This document shows, piece after piece, positions 33,857 to 47,200 of a stretch of 64,000 bases of DNA (positions are counted from its first letter, which is position 1; the number at the start of each line of letters is the position of its first letter). The position numbers and the translations under genes were made by a program. The notes below the pieces were generated by a model. The model made no database searches and had not been told where the DNA came from. It saw only the letters and a program-made list of their open reading frames with translations. The DNA comes from Gonatopus flavifemur (lineage: Eukaryota; Arthropoda; Insecta; Hymenoptera; Dryinidae). Location of the stretch: positions 48,662,001 through 48,726,000 of the forward strand of contig JAFFJZ010000001.1 in the NCBI GenBank assembly GCA_018340375.1. Reading direction: 5' to 3'.

Positions 33857-35649
33857 GTAAGTTACTAAAGAGTGGAAAAAAAGAGAAAAAAAGAAACGAG
33901 AAATGATCATGTAAAAAGGTCAAAGTTAAAAATTCTTAGATCGCGTCAACAGGAACATTGTTCCACTTTCTGTCTCTTCGAGTATCTGTTCTTTGATGAC
34001 ATTTTGAGTCGCGGTTGTAGATTTCATGGTATCGTTTCTTTGATTTATTTTTGAATTTTATGAAACAGGAATTGCATAATTCCCGTGAGAAATATGTAAC
34101 ATGTAACGGTAATGAGGTTTTTCATTCGATGTCAGAGTTCATTTTTACATGCTGCTATTTTTCTTTGAAGTTATTATCGTTCTACGGATTTGAAGAATCC
34201 GTACATCCAATTACGTTATTTTGAAATGTATTTTCTTATTCTCATAAATTTTCTCAAGCAAATTTTCTGCAATAGAAATCAAAAGGATGTAATTTTCAAT
34301 CTGTAGACTTTTGAAAGTGTTGAAAGGAAACTATGAATATGTACAAAAATATGAAATATGGAATTTTTTACAACAAAAATACGTAGGAATCATGAAATTC
34401 TCTTATCTACACTCGAATCACGTTTTATGCATGTACAAGAATCGGTGCAATGTTGTTAGCAACAATGCTTTGTAATTGCCTGGATTTTGCTGTAACTCAC
34501 AACCATCGCGAGTCGCTGGTGAGTAATAACACTCGGTCAGTCATGATGAATTGTCGCGTGACGGTCTCTTCTAATTCGCTAGTGAGATGATGCATCATTT
34601 TAGTTACTTCAAATTTGCCAGATATTTGACGATGTATTGAGATTACGTCGATTTCTCGGAATAATTGAAGTTCATTTTATCGAGGCTAATCATTCGAAAA
34701 ATGAGAGTATCAGATTAAATGACAGGCCCTTGAAACTTAACGAATGTTCATCAAACCCTACGAAATGCTTGATTTCTTCCATGAATTCCCATCATTTATC
34801 ATGATTTTGTTTTAAAAATTGTCAATATTATCAACCCTATCGATCAAACATATTAAAATCAAATTCAGGAACTTTCATCATTCATCAAAGTATTCAAAAT
34901 GTGCTCATGAATAATGTGACATTTCATGTTACGTATTTGGATCGTATACGATTCATTCATCAATATCATTGCAATGATTCTGAACACTAAAATGTCATTA
35001 ATTTAAATTGATACCAAAGTAGATGCGTGTACTAAAACTTCAATTAACAACACCCACGTGTTCGAATTTCAAACTTGTTTGAAAAATGAACTGAATAATA
35101 CACTTTGTATAATATCTGAATAATGAATTTCTGTAAATACGAGATATCGAATGAGAGAATATTTTTTTGACCATGTATCTCAATTCCACAATCTAGCTAG
35201 TATTAAATTATCCGTTCATCCTTCTTATTCCTTCTCTTGTAATCAATTATTCGTTTATATTCTTTCGCTCGATAAAATAATTGTCAAGTGAGAAGAACGA
35301 GAAGACATGAAATTCAAAAACGATGCGCGATATGCCGTTGCATTGAACAATCGTCATTGAATAGAGTACTTTTTTTTGTATTTGGTGTAGAATGTAATGG
35401 AAGGTTAATTACATTTGGTTCGATTCGACAGTCGTCGGGTACTGAGATGGGTTGTTTCGCTCCATACCTTGGTATTTCATTCAAATTGCAATTAATTCAA
35501 CAGTCATCCCTGCGGTTACAAATGCATGTGCGAATGAGAATTCACTTTCAGGTTACAACAGATGGAAATGTGGGAACAAAATTCGGGAATATGAAGAACT
35601 TCCGGGATGTGATGGAAAATCAACAGCTCTGTTGAATCGTGGTGTGGTA
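33857..35649. other. Single-copy DNA, intron-like
   Basis: A second donor-like GCTG|GTGAGTAA lies at about 34519, close to a TCAGT initiator-like site (about 34538). No domain-bearing frame was found. Confidence 0.3.
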
Positions 35650-35882
35650 CACGGAAAAAAAGTATGGTTATCGTAACGATCTGAAGTATAGATAGAAGAA
35701 AAAGTGTAAGTGGCGATATTGTATCGCTATGGTAACGATATAGATGGTTTAGGCTAACCATCTATATCGTTCCTCGAAGGATCTGTTTTGGCTTGGCAAC
35801 GATACTGATAACCCTATACTTTAGACAGTCATGACAACGATCCCGTATCGTTATGAGAACTATACATACTTTTTTTTCCGTG
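35650..35882. mobile_element. CACGGAAAAAAAGTATG MITE, ATCG/CGAT words
   Basis: The ends CACGGAAAAAAAGTATG and, inverted, CACGGAAAAAAAAGTATG sit between TA at 35648-35649 and 35883-35884. It is 233 bp, with about nine ATCG/CGAT cores, many as GTTATCGTAACGATC or TATCGTTA. The centre is a TATAGATGG hairpin. Confidence 0.9.
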
Positions 35883-35884
35883 TA

Positions 35885-36418
35885 ATATCAATATGGTTTC
35901 GCAGACTCTGCTTTGGATATTTAAAAGGGCTGCGGGATAGGTTTTCGTTTCAGGGTCTCGTGATTTCCTACGGTTTGTATAAACGATATTTGTTGTTATC
36001 AACACTGGCGGTACATGATTTTACAAATATCATACAATTTTCAAAAAGATCTGTGTAAAATGTGCTGAGGTTGAAATGCACTACAATCAATTTCTGAAAA
36101 CATGCGACAGCGAATGATGTGGTGGAACTGGTCTTTGATTTTTGAAAACTTCAATTTCAAGAAGGGGACATTTTTTCCTTTCACAAGAATTTTATATCAA
36201 AATGTTGAATTTCAGACATGAACCGTACTTTTAATTGTGCAAACAGAAATCCAGGTCGCAAAAAATACTTGATTTTTATTTTAAAATTCTAAACACAAAT
36301 GGATACAATAAGTTACAAAAAGATCATTTACTACGGTAAAATTCAATAAAAATTCTTCGCATCCTGACGAATCTTGATACAGTGACTACTATATTCGTTC
36401 ACAATGTTGTACATTTCC
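35885..36418. other. Unassigned DNA
   Basis: Nothing recognised. Confidence 0.35.
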
Positions 36419-36562
36419 CTGCTTAGAGAATCTCATCGAACCGATTGATTCTCATTGATTCCGATGCAGATAACCGATTCAAACCCATTGAAAATTGATT
36501 CTCAATGGGTTTTAATTAGTTTTCAATGAAAACTAATCGGTTCAATGAGATTCTTTAAGCAG
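36419..36562. mobile_element. 144-bp palindrome, GAACCGATT family
   Basis: The ends CTGCTTAGAGAATCTCATCG and, inverted, CTGCTTAAAGAATCTCATTG lead into AACCGATT-(A/G)TT and ATTCTCAATGGGTTTTAAT arms. It is a short relative of 30509-30820 and directly abuts the next element. Confidence 0.85.
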
Positions 36563-36754
36563 CACTGTAAAAAATATTCGGAATTTTCCCATATCTATGT
36601 AAAGGGAATTTTCTATACTTTTACAGCAAAAGCGAATTCCCCTACACGTATTCGAATTTTCACATAAAAATATATTAAAATTGCTGTTTTTATGGGATTT
36701 TTACTGTAAATTTATAGGATTTTCTCCAAAATTTACGGGAAATTTTGTACAGTG
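36563..36754. mobile_element. CACTGTAAAAAATATTCGG MITE
   Basis: The ends CACTGTAAAAAATATTCGG and, inverted, CACTGTACAAAATTTCCCG bound 192 bp. The interior has GGAATTTTC, TTACAG/CTGTAAA and CCCATA words. Related ends occur at 50874 and 54476. Confidence 0.8.
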
Positions 36755-38180
36755 AGTATTTAGATCTTCAAAACAAATAAGCTGCAATATCGAGAAAGAA
36801 GGCAGGCATTTTCCCTATACTGAATGAAAAACATTATTTGATTCAGACGAATGAATATTCAATTCATAGAACTTGACTCATCTGATAATTATTACATGAA
36901 TTCATGATGGAAGGGTATTAGCAACAAAGCACTCTTGTGAGATCCCACGTACGAGTCTAAAATCCGTTACCCACGGGAGAATTGCTGACACCGGTACTAG
37001 AAATTAGAATGTCCTTCCGTAACCCGAGGCTCGAGAACATTTGGACATAGAAGATAATAATGTTTTCTCCATATTTGCATGTTACGAAGAGGAATAGAGG
37101 GGCAGATTCATTCTCCACCCACTATGCTTTGTATATTCAAGTTCTAATATAACTAACTAGACTTTGTAATCACGTTGACCCGACATTTCATGAGGATCTG
37201 ACAAAGTTATCGAAAATAAGGTGTACCTCTCGAGGATCCAAGTGAGAATAAACAGATAAACTTCAATCTAAATTAAGATTCTCATATAATATTCTCCCCA
37301 AGTCGGAAGATCTCATCCATTCCCGTTCAAACGTTCATAGTTCGAATGGGATGTGGATTTACCGATTTCCATCGCAGTTTTGTTCGTTCAATAAGAAATC
37401 ATTCATTCAAAAGTAATGGAGATTCAATTAGTTAGTTGGTCTGGGCCAATATTGGGCCTTAGATGGTTCGATTTTCAGGAAAGGAAATTTCTAGGGATGC
37501 TCTTTGAAAGCAGTCCGAAATTTGAAACAAAGGACCACTTTTTCTCATCCCAATCTCGTACAAAACACGTCCTGCTGGACACATTCTCTGATGTCCAGAA
37601 TTTGTGCAACGAGCTAATCAGGGATACCACGTTCATTGAGTCAACTAGAACGATACCACGCTGACTGATAAGTATGTTAGTAAATCCACTATTATAACTA
37701 ACTATAAAGTATCTGATACCAGCACAATCAGAAACGTGGAAAGAATGATATTTAAAATCACAATGTTGTATTGAAACGATGAAAATTCTGCGCTATGCAG
37801 AATATGGTGGATTAGACAAGTTCAATCGTGACACAAGCAGGGAAATACAAGAGGCAGTGAAGGGAATTCTCTCTAGTTCGAGGAAACATCCTTCAAATTG
37901 GGACAACGTTTTCTAGATTTGAACTTTTATGCTTTTAGGTGAGAGAAAAATGTTTTTCCCTCGCGTGTTCATCTTCTTGAGACAAGAAAAAATATTTTCT
38001 CGGAATAGAAAAATATGAGATCGAGAGAAGGTAAGTTGGTCTTTCAATGGATGAAAAATTAATATTTTTCATATCAATTACTACACTGTTGTCAAGTAAA
38101 CATGCAACATAGAATTGATTATAAAAATTGTAATTTGCAATGATATATTTTTCGCAGCAGTGATTTAAGTCTGTGGAGAA
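36755..38180. other. Mostly unassigned DNA with a GGCC-word scrap
   Basis: About 37436-37493 has CTGGGCCAATATTGGGCC and AAATTTCTAGGGA, resembling the GGCC and CTAGAAATTT families. No gene seen. Confidence 0.35.
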
Positions 38181-38428
38181 CACTGTGAAAAAAATTTGTT
38201 GAATTCCAAACAAAAATGCTTGGAAATTTACAAACTTGGTTTGGAAAAATAATTTCCGAACCTTTTTTGTAAATTGCCGAACAAAAGTTTGTGAATTTTC
38301 AAAAATCTTCGTGAAATCACAAAATTTTTTGAATGTTTACAAACTTTTGTTTAGTAATTTACAAAAAAAGTTTGTGTAAAAAACTGCCAAACTTCTTTGG
38401 CAGTTTAGGGAGTATATTTTTTACAGTG
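38181..38428. mobile_element. CACTGTGAAAAAAATTTG MITE, TTTGTAAA words, complete
   Basis: The ends CACTGTGAAAAAAATTTG and, inverted, CACTGTAAAAAATATACTC bound 248 bp. TTTACAAA, TTTGTAAATT, ACAAACTTTTGTT and TTGTGAATTT recur. Partial relatives are at 12743-12955 and 33015-33245. Confidence 0.85.
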
Positions 38429-39117
38429 AATAATTGTGAGAACATTTGACAAGCAAACAAACGTCGAATGTCGTTAATTACAGATCGCTATGAAGTTCTA
38501 GGAAAAATGGTATTACCTTCACATCTTCTTGATACCAAATTGTTCATGGAACTCTCAGTAGAAGAATATTATGACACCTCATGAAATATCACTATCACTC
38601 ATCACAATGGAATACTCGAAACGAGTTGATATTGATCTTTGGGAATTGAATCGCTGTCTTCACATTTTTGATATAAAATGTTGTATCGTAACACGTCCTT
38701 CTGGTGTGCACCACTATCCATTTCCTTCAACCAGTAACACATCCGAAACACATCATTGAATTGCAAAGATAACTTCACTTCATTTTTGCTGCAAGAACTC
38801 TTCATTTTTATATATAACTCTGATCCAAAATAATTTTTTCAATTTCGTGGAATTATGATTACAGTCATTCACAAAAGATGAATTATGATGAATGACACAG
38901 GCCTACAAAATTGAACTTTTTGTTTGGTGCAACAACTGTATCATACTTTTCCGAAGTATTTTGGCGCGCTGAATCCGAATCTGGCTTCAAAATTGCATTA
39001 TTACGTGTGGTTTTTGAGATATTTTAACGTCAAAGTGTGAAAAACACCGTTTTTCGACATATTTGAGATTACGTGACGTCAGAATGTAATTTTTTCTCAT
39101 GAAACTAGTAGATGCAC
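38429..39117. other. Unassigned AT-rich DNA
   Basis: Nothing recognised. Confidence 0.35.
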
Positions 39118-39328
39118 CTCAAAATATAATCCATCCCCTTCCGAATGCCGTTGAGTTTGCTCGAATATCTTTTTTTTTTACTGTGACACGACAATTTGAA
39201 ATTTGTGTGTTCATGGATTTAGTGAATAGGTGAAATAACACAATTTTCAAACTGTCGTATCTCAGAGAAAAAAAAAGATATTTGAACAAACCTAATCGCA
39301 TTTGGAAGAGAATGACTCATATTTTGAG
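39118..39328. mobile_element. 211-bp imperfect palindrome
   Basis: Left CTCAAAATATAATCC..GAATATC and right, inverted, CTCAAAATATGAGTC..AAATATC, with matching GACACGACAATTTGAAA / GATACGACAGTTTGAAA. The arms differ at roughly a quarter of positions, so this is an old copy. Confidence 0.7.
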
Positions 39329-41584
39329 ATAATTTGAAGAATAATTTAATAAAATGTTGTTAACGTGTGGAATAATTGAATAAAACGTTTCAAAATCGTG
39401 CATTTTCATTTTATTTTACACCTGCGATTTCTTGAAAACTACACGTAGCATTAAAAAAATAAGTATATTTCCAGTCAGGGTATCGAATATACTCACAATC
39501 TGCTTTAGTTTTAGCGGCACCAAAATCATTGTAGACCTGTGTGATCTTTCAAAAGTTTAGTCGAATATCTCAATTGAGTAGTTCAAAAAAGATTTGACAA
39601 ATTTCCGAACAAATTCATAATCCTTGAGAACATCCTCGAAAGATGATTGGAAACGTATTACCTCTCCAATCCCTGGAATACGCTATACACCACCCCTGTT
39701 TATTCAAATTGAACGAAATAATGGAGTGATATATAATTTTTCTCCCCAACCACGGAGTAGAGAGATGTTTTATTGATTCGAGTGAATGTTCATAGTATCC
39801 ATTTCTATCATGATTTTCTGGGAATTTTCTTTTTGATACACATTTATATACATAAACCACCGACCAACGAAAGGAACCGTACCTTCAAAAAAGAAAAAAA
39901 CACAAAAAACGAATAATCCTCCGTAAAAATTCTATTTCCTGCACCGTTTACGACAATAAATCTTACCTCCTTCCGTCCTATGTTCCTTTGTTTTTCATTC
40001 TTCCTATATATACCTTCAACGAAAAAAAAACCCAGATGCCTCAAGCGAATACGGTCTTTTGTAGCCTTTCATGAAATAGGGATCAATATTTCCCATCAAT
40101 TTCCATGATACTTCCTGTATTCTCTGTGGACACCCTACGAAAAAACATAAAGAAAACAAATTGTGTATTGATTATGAATGATGATGTTCCAATACCTCGA
40201 ACAATAACGATAAGCGTTTTCGAAAAACAATATTTCAAAATTCAGCAAAATGAAATGTTGCATCTATTTGCTTTATTTTCAAGTTGGTTTTTTTTTCAAA
40301 GCGTGTGAACTTTTCTCACGGATGACTGGATAGTTTATTGGATTTCCAATTGATTTTTCACTCTAAATGGACATTTTGAAATTCCACAATGTGATGAGAC
40401 AACGGTTTTTTTATCGTTTTACGATTCGTCATAAAACTGATGAGAATTTCAAAAACGCATTCTTCGAAGGAATTTTCAACAACGGGATGTATCCCAGCAT
40501 AAAATAAAAATGATTTTCAATCTGAAGTGGTAAGGAATGTCTGTAGATCATTCCAAAAAGAACGGTTGATATTTTTCAGCGACTTCAGCTGTTCAACTTA
40601 TCAATAAGCGATTAGATTCGATAAATTTCCATTCATTTACGAAATGAAGAATTTTTCCTCTCGGTAGATTCAACAAATGTTCACAGGATATTGACTGTAT
40701 CGGTATAAGAAACTTTGTGATTTCAAAGATCTGGAATTCTTGGATTTTCCAAGTGCGATTGACAGAGCCTTTTCCCATAGAAAAATTTGGCATAAAATCA
40801 AGGAACGATATATATGTAAGTGGGAAGTAAATCACATGTGAAATTCAATCCATTTTCTTCAAGTCGTGCGGAAGATTTGGTGGGAAGAAACACGTGCATT
40901 CATAAAGACTCTTATGGAGGAGATGTATTCCTTACAATTCATAAATCAAAAAATCGACATGGAGAACCATAGATCACTTCCATGTTGTTCACTTCAAGTT
41001 TTTGTAACAATTATTTCCTGGAGAGATGAACGATTTATCGCTTCATGCCATGATATCGCCACGCTATAATGCGACACTTCGCAGAAAAAATCCTCTCAGT
41101 CCATGTATTAATATAAATCGGAAAATTATCTTCCTTTCTCTTGTACTTTCACAATGTTGATGTAATTAGAACCAAAACTTCACGTTATTTTTTTTTCTAG
41201 TTGAAATATGTATTCTAACTCAAAATATTCTGGCATGACAAAAACTCACTAGTGGCACAAGCCAGTGGCCTGGCCTGATTGAACATCGGCGAAGGTTTGA
41301 AAGGAAGCTTGAATAAAGTCTGGAATAATAACATCGTTTCAACAATTATTAAGCCATTCTGACACCTGAGACCACGATGGTAAAAAAATTTCCAACGCAC
41401 GCGTAAGCTGGATCCTGGGCAAGAAATGCCAATACTGACGAGTGGCTCAAGCATGGCGAACCATTATCGACCCAATATAAAACCATTGGTTATTTGAGAA
41501 CCTATACCGCATCTTCATGCTTGTAATTATCTCAAAGTTGTACCAATATTAATTATTGTTATGATAAATGATGATTCTCCATGT
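39329..41584. other. Mostly unassigned DNA
   Basis: A GGCC-word patch lies at about 41249-41280. No gene or other repeat recognised. Confidence 0.35.
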
Positions 41585-41667
41585 TACAAATGGGACCATT
41601 GTAAGTGATATAGTCAAATATCTCCAAAACTAGTCAAGATGGAAAAAAATGTTACGGAAAAAAGTCT

Positions 41668-42709
41668 GGGGTTATATATCGCGTGGTCATCAGGCCTAGC
41701 CTGACTCTCTTTTAGTTTCACGTGGGACTTCTGTCCGAGACACTATCCACCACGACCCCCTTGAATGAGGAGCAAGGATACGCCTTGCAATCGCGCTAGT
41801 TTAACCTCGCTAGCAGAGTGTTCGCTTCGTTCGCTCCTCACTGGTGAGGAGCAGGACCTTTCTAATCCTTTGACGACTTTGCAGGTCATCCGCCCGAATT
41901 GTACAATGCGCAACTCAACCGCCGAGCTCGTTCAAACTGCTCTCTAGTCAGCTTGCGACTTTCAACCTACTGCCCCCGCGATCGCACCACCTTACGTGGG
42001 CCGACCCTTTCAAGATCAGGACGGAAAACAGATGTTGTGCTACCGTTTGGCCCCTGATCTCCCGCGGTACCAGGTATCAAAGAAACTGGTGAAACTTTCA
42101 CAGAGCAAGCTCTGCTACCCATCTTGGATTCGCGATAAATCCGGTCGTCGCGTTCTTGACCAAGCTCGTGTACGCGGGTTCGCTAGGCCCGAAAGCAAGA
42201 ATAATTTTTCACACTCATTACGCCATCGTACCCTAAGGACTCAGGCTGAAAAAAGCGCAAAAAATAATGCCGACAACAGCACCGCCTAGGCGGGTCGTCG
42301 TCGGCGTTGGAGATCGATAGTACAACTTGTTGCAAAGCGCCATCAATCCTCATCTTCACTCCCCTGCAAAGTTTAGGGTTACACATGCATAAAAGTGCCT
42401 CTTTGGAAGATAGCAGAGTTCACTATTTGATATCGTAATAAATGTTTTTAATATATTCTCAGCAGAATGAGCTACATAATTTACTGATTATGTGATGCGA
42501 AGGATTAAAAAGTGTAATGCCACGTAGAATTTTTGTGAATCACTATGAGGATTAGCAAGTTCTGTGATTTCCATCCCTGGATTTGAATTTTATGTGCCTA
42601 CAAATCAAAACGCGACGTGACATGATTTACTATTCCAGATATCGGGGGCGACTGTGCTACGTATGACAGCGAACTTTACTATTTTTCGAAGATCTCTTTT
42701 CTCCGTGCA
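41668..42709. mobile_element. Insertion in the foldback arm carrying GC-rich cargo
   Basis: Defined by absence from the right arm. The right limit, CTTTTCTCCGTG, inverted gives CACGGAGAAAAG, the usual MITE terminus of this window. No matching left terminus was found. The left two-thirds (about 41690-42370) is clearly GC-richer than its surroundings, the rest AT-rich. Confidence 0.55.
41765..42289 (+). pseudogene. GC-rich reading frame with one stop, origin unknown
   Basis: One frame stays open for 175 codons except for a TAG at about 41945-41947. Part one begins MRSKDTPCNRASLTSLAECS, part two holds GRPFQDQDGKQMLCYRLAPD, then LPRYQVSKKLVKLSQSKLCY and a basic tail. I recognise no family. Base composition contrasts with neighbours and suggests captured or retro-derived coding sequence. 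It could be a gag-like or host exon relic; chance is also possible in GC-rich DNA. Confidence 0.3.
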
Positions 42710-43619
42710 GGGGGGAAGTATGATGCTGACCTTCAAAAATCCCTCAGAGGTCATTTACCGGTCAAAATGGTTTCCTTGAATCGCAGCCCCATTTTTTCAC
42801 CATAGCATTTGGAAGCTGGTTTCAAACCCTTCACAAGACACTGGTCATGGACCCCCTTCCGCCCATTGGGATGCAAGTTATGGACCGTCGAAGTCATTGA
42901 TGACCACGCGCGTGGACTGGGGCTACCGAGAGCGTGAGTGCGGGGATAGGCGTGATGATTCCAGTAGAGAGACAAGGATTAGTGATTACCCTAATCCTTC
43001 GGTGAATTATCTGAAAGCCCGAAGGATTTTTGTGTCTGTTCGAATGCGCATCTCAATCAAGGTTATGTGTTATGGTTAATACTTTCAATGCTTCCAGCAA
43101 CCCTTCAGCACTTTTTGAGAGTCGATGTTCATTCATACTCTGGTAGAAGTTTGATCAGGCATTCCCTATTCTTAATAAGGTACTGATCAAGTTAGAATCC
43201 AAGAAGGATTAGGGTTATCACTAATCTTTGTCTCTCTACTGGAATCATCACGCCCATCCACGCACTCACGCTTTCGGTAGCCCCAGTCCGCGCGCGCGGC
43301 CATCAAAGACTTCGACGGTCCATAACTTGCACCCCAATGAGCGGAAAGTACTCCATGACCAGTGTTTCGTGAAGGGTTTGAAACCGGCTTTCAAATGTCA
43401 TGGTGAAAAAAATGGGAGTCTGGTTCAAGAAAACCATTTTGACCTTTGAATGACCTTCAAAATGACCTCTGAGGGGTTTTCCAAGGTCAGCACCATACTC
43501 CCTCCCTGTAACCCTGAACTTTTTGTCCGTAACATTTTTTTCCATCTCCACTATTAGTTTCGGAGATATTTGACTATATCACTTAAAATGGTCCACCCTG
43601 TAGAATGATGTATTGTTTT

Positions 43620-44290
43620 CCTCTAAGAAGTATGAAGAACCAGGTTGAAGCTTGTCAAAAGTTGATATACACAACTTGGGCCAGGTCCGGTTTGATCATT
43701 TAAGCCAAGCTCCAAAAAACTCATAATACATATATCATGATACCTTGGGTCATGCTTAGTATTGTTTTTTGGGTCAATATTGGGTACCAAGTCTTTACCA
43801 ATCTTGGACCATTTTTTGTGATGGGTTCTGGCCCTATATGAGTCAGAATTGGACAAAGGTCGGGTCAAGCGTGGGCCATTTGTAAATTTCTATCTGGGAT
43901 TGAATGGTCTTGCAATGGTTGGCCAATACAAAATCAATGTTGGTTCAACTCTCAATCAATGTTGGCACAAACTCGTGCCAATACACACAGAAACAAGGAT
44001 TCCGTTGAATCTAAGAAATTGTGATTTGAATAGATCCAAATAAATATTTCTTGAATACAAAATGAATATTCTTTTGAGACAAACAAATTTGATATTCGAA
44101 TGATGGACCAAATAATATATTTTTTGAGATGGATCAGGATCTATTCAAATAACGATTTCGAAGGAATACTTTTCTTGTGTAGGCACGATAATTGTCTTTG
44201 TTGTCAACCAACGTTGTCTCAATATAAATTTCCTACGCTTGGCTGCCATACCTGGTCCAAGCCATTGCTCGTCGTCAACATTGGTGAAAT
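43620..44290. mobile_element. GGCC-word element, diverged copy C
   Basis: TTGGGCCAGG, TTGGGTCAATATTGGG, GTGGGCCATTTG, GTTGGCCAAT and TGGTCCAAGCC recur, as in 14996-16080 and 31810-32690. The order is hard to align, and the termini are not found. Confidence 0.45.
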
Positions 44291-47200
44291 TGCTGAATTT
44301 TCATAATCACTTGAAGAAGGGTACAAAAATTAATATCGACGAAATTTGTTTTACTTACATATTTTAGAATCTTTTATGCCATCTTGGTAATTAAATCTCC
44401 AATTCCTAAATATTCAACCAACCAATTTGAAACATCAAATATTTCATTCGGGGATAGTAATAATTTACCGAATTACACAAAGTCCAGTGAATCATGGTGG
44501 AAAATTCCCTTTTGAGGGAAAATTTCACAATAACTTTTCAAAGTGCATTGTAAAAATCATCAAAGCGTTATCAGTTCTCGATAGTCTTCAAATTCGAAAG
44601 AGTGAAAATGTTCACTGCAACGAAAAAGGGTGGAATTACACTCTCTCGAAGTAAGAAATTATTCTACAGGCAGGCAAACAGGCACCTATTCTTTCAGATT
44701 CGTAGTGAAAGAGATGACAAAGACGTCTGACATAGCAATCTATATCAAAACCTCGACGAATCCCCTTTTAGGATTCAAAACAAAAGTGTTCGAATCAAAT
44801 GAGGAAGAATTGTGATTTTAACACTCATTTGTCCTCATTTAAAACACCCCTAACGTTCTCCAATCTCATAAAATTTTTATTTCAATCAGTTACTTTTTCG
44901 CACAATTCCAGCCATGAAGTATCGAATCAATGGAATGAGATTGTCAGTGATTTGGAATGTTAATTCGGTTAAAGTAACTGATTTTTATTCACGTCAAGCT
45001 TTTATTACTCGCTGGAAAGAGATCTGGGGCCTCGTGGAGAAGATCATTTCTCGCTCACCCCTCGACGAGAATACGAAGAAGACGAAGAAGAAGTAGGTGG
45101 CATTCCACCCCCTGAGACAAATAAAGGTGAGAGCAGTCATGAGTTACCCCTCTACCTTTTCGCTATCCATCTCTATCCGTGTACCCGGAAGTCGAGGGTC
45201 GAGCGAGGGTCACGTTCGTGTTCTCGCTTTCACCTATCTTTCCCTTTCGTGTGAAGAACGAATGGAGGAAAATACTCTTCCGGGTAAGGTGCCGTGTGCG
45301 AATCCCTCGTACCCCCTATCCCTTAATTCAGCCGCTTTTTTCATGGTCGGAAGAGATGAACCGAGAGAAGGAAGAGCAAGTCTTAAGAATAACAATAAAA
45401 TGAAAGAGGGAAAAAAAAAAGAAGAAGGCTGACATGGATCGGTTGGCTAGACTTGCCGAGTACAAGCACGTGTATCGACTAACTTCCGATCTATCGATCC
45501 GAACGACACCTAAATGAAACATCTCATCGAGTTAACAAGAAAAGGAGGGAGGACGACCATTTTCGAAGAAGCTCTTCTCTGAAATTGTAGAAAGAAGCCG
45601 CAGAAAATGTTCGTTCGAGTGCTGATTGATGCGGTGAAAGATGATCACTTTGTTTCAACGTTTCGCGTGAATTTCTTATCTTTGATGAAATCTCTCGCTA
45701 ATTTCTAGGTCAATGACTTGTCTGAATTAATTGATCGTTGGGGTGAAGTCGAGAGAGAAACGGATCCCTCGTTGGGAAATTATGAAAACACCTTATCTCC
45801 TACGTACATTTTGACGATATGAATTTCCTATAAACAATTATAATGTAGATTCTTTTCATCGCTGTTTAATTTAGCGATCGAATGTCTTCTTTCAACGGAT
45901 CACCGTCTTGAGAGATGATAACATCGTATGCAATGAATTTTCTATGACTCGGCATTATTTTTGAAAGATTTTTATGTCTTTCAATTTAAATTTTGTCACA
46001 TCCTCTTACCCTCGCCAATTTGCTAAATGGTTCGGAATAGAATCTAAAGAGATTTCCACATTTTATCTTCTTTTTCCGTTCCAAAATATTCTCTAGGTAC
46101 GAATTATCGTAAGAACTGACAAGAATATTGTATCACGATGAGCGCACAGCCACACCGAGCCACACGTGTCCTTGATACATATTCTCTGTAAAATGGTACT
46201 TCAACTTTAGTAGCTCCCACTAACTCAAACTCGTTTCAACTTTTTCAGATGTGACGTGACGAGCTTGTAACTTCCACTCCCCCGCGTGTGCTCATGAAGT
46301 ACTCTTGAATTTATACCGGAAGTTTTGCGCACTGGGGACGTAGTCTCCTCATTCTCTTCAATAAATGCACATTGCCAACTGAAAGTTCATTTGACTGCGA
46401 TACGATACATTATGAAATAGATCAACAGATATCTTACATTCAAGAATATCTCATTAGGTGTTCCAGTGAATGATATTCATAGTTCGCTTGATTGCATTTC
46501 AAAGGTTCGTATGAAGTGTCGTTTCAATGAAATGAAAGATTCACTTTTCACATACGGTCTTTATCCTCGATTTTATTTGATTGTTAACAACTTTCGAGGT
46601 GCTTAACTCCCTGCACGATCCTTTAATCGACTACTCCTCAAGTTCCAAAGGATTGTTGCAATTATACAGAGTATTCAGAAACATTTCGATCCGACTTATG
46701 TACGAATTTTCTTGACCATCCTGGGTATTTCGAAGGAATTGGGATTGACAAAAAAAAGTGAGAAGATACAGAAGGATGAAGTGAGAATAGGCGGTTGACA
46801 GACACACCAACGCGTGAGAAACCGAACCAAATCGGATTTCCGTGTACATGGTACGACGACTAGCTAAGCGGATATCCGGCTGGGAAGTTAAACCGCAAAT
46901 GTGATCCATCACCGGTTGCGGAGCAGAAGAAAGTAAGAACAAGGAAAAGTCTTCATCGGTACTTCAATCACCTGTCGAATGAACTCAACGAACGGATAGA
47001 TTGTTTCTCCACTCGAATCGATAATCGAATACCGAAATGTACCCTGATCGGCTAGAAAAAATTTGTCTTTCGAGTATAAACAGGTCAAAGCGTATGAAAC
47101 ATTTCCGCTTTTGTGTCCTATAGGGTTTCAAACTCATTTCGCGTTCAATTTGTGAAACATGCACGAGACCCCGTGCTACTTGCAGTTTTCTGCGAGTCAC

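Larger units (their letters stand above)
41585..43602. mobile_element. 2-kb foldback element with an insertion in its left arm
   Basis: The ends TACAAATGGGACCATTGTAA and, inverted, TACAGGGTGGACCATTTTAA continue as AGTGATATAGTCAAATATCT and AGATGGAAAAAAATGTTAC. The right arm then runs without a break into GTGCTGACCTT text. The left arm reaches that text only after about 1.04 kb of foreign DNA (41668-42709). The long arms (42710-42995 against 43205-43510) share CATGACCAGTG-, CGACGGTCCATAACTTGC- and GGGGCTACCGA-type blocks. The spacer is 42996-43204. Confidence 0.8.

Noticed and set aside
44912..45126. Acceptor-donor pair framing 215 bp with a short frame
   Set aside because: The splice sites look good but no frame stays open between them; at best a non-coding exon.
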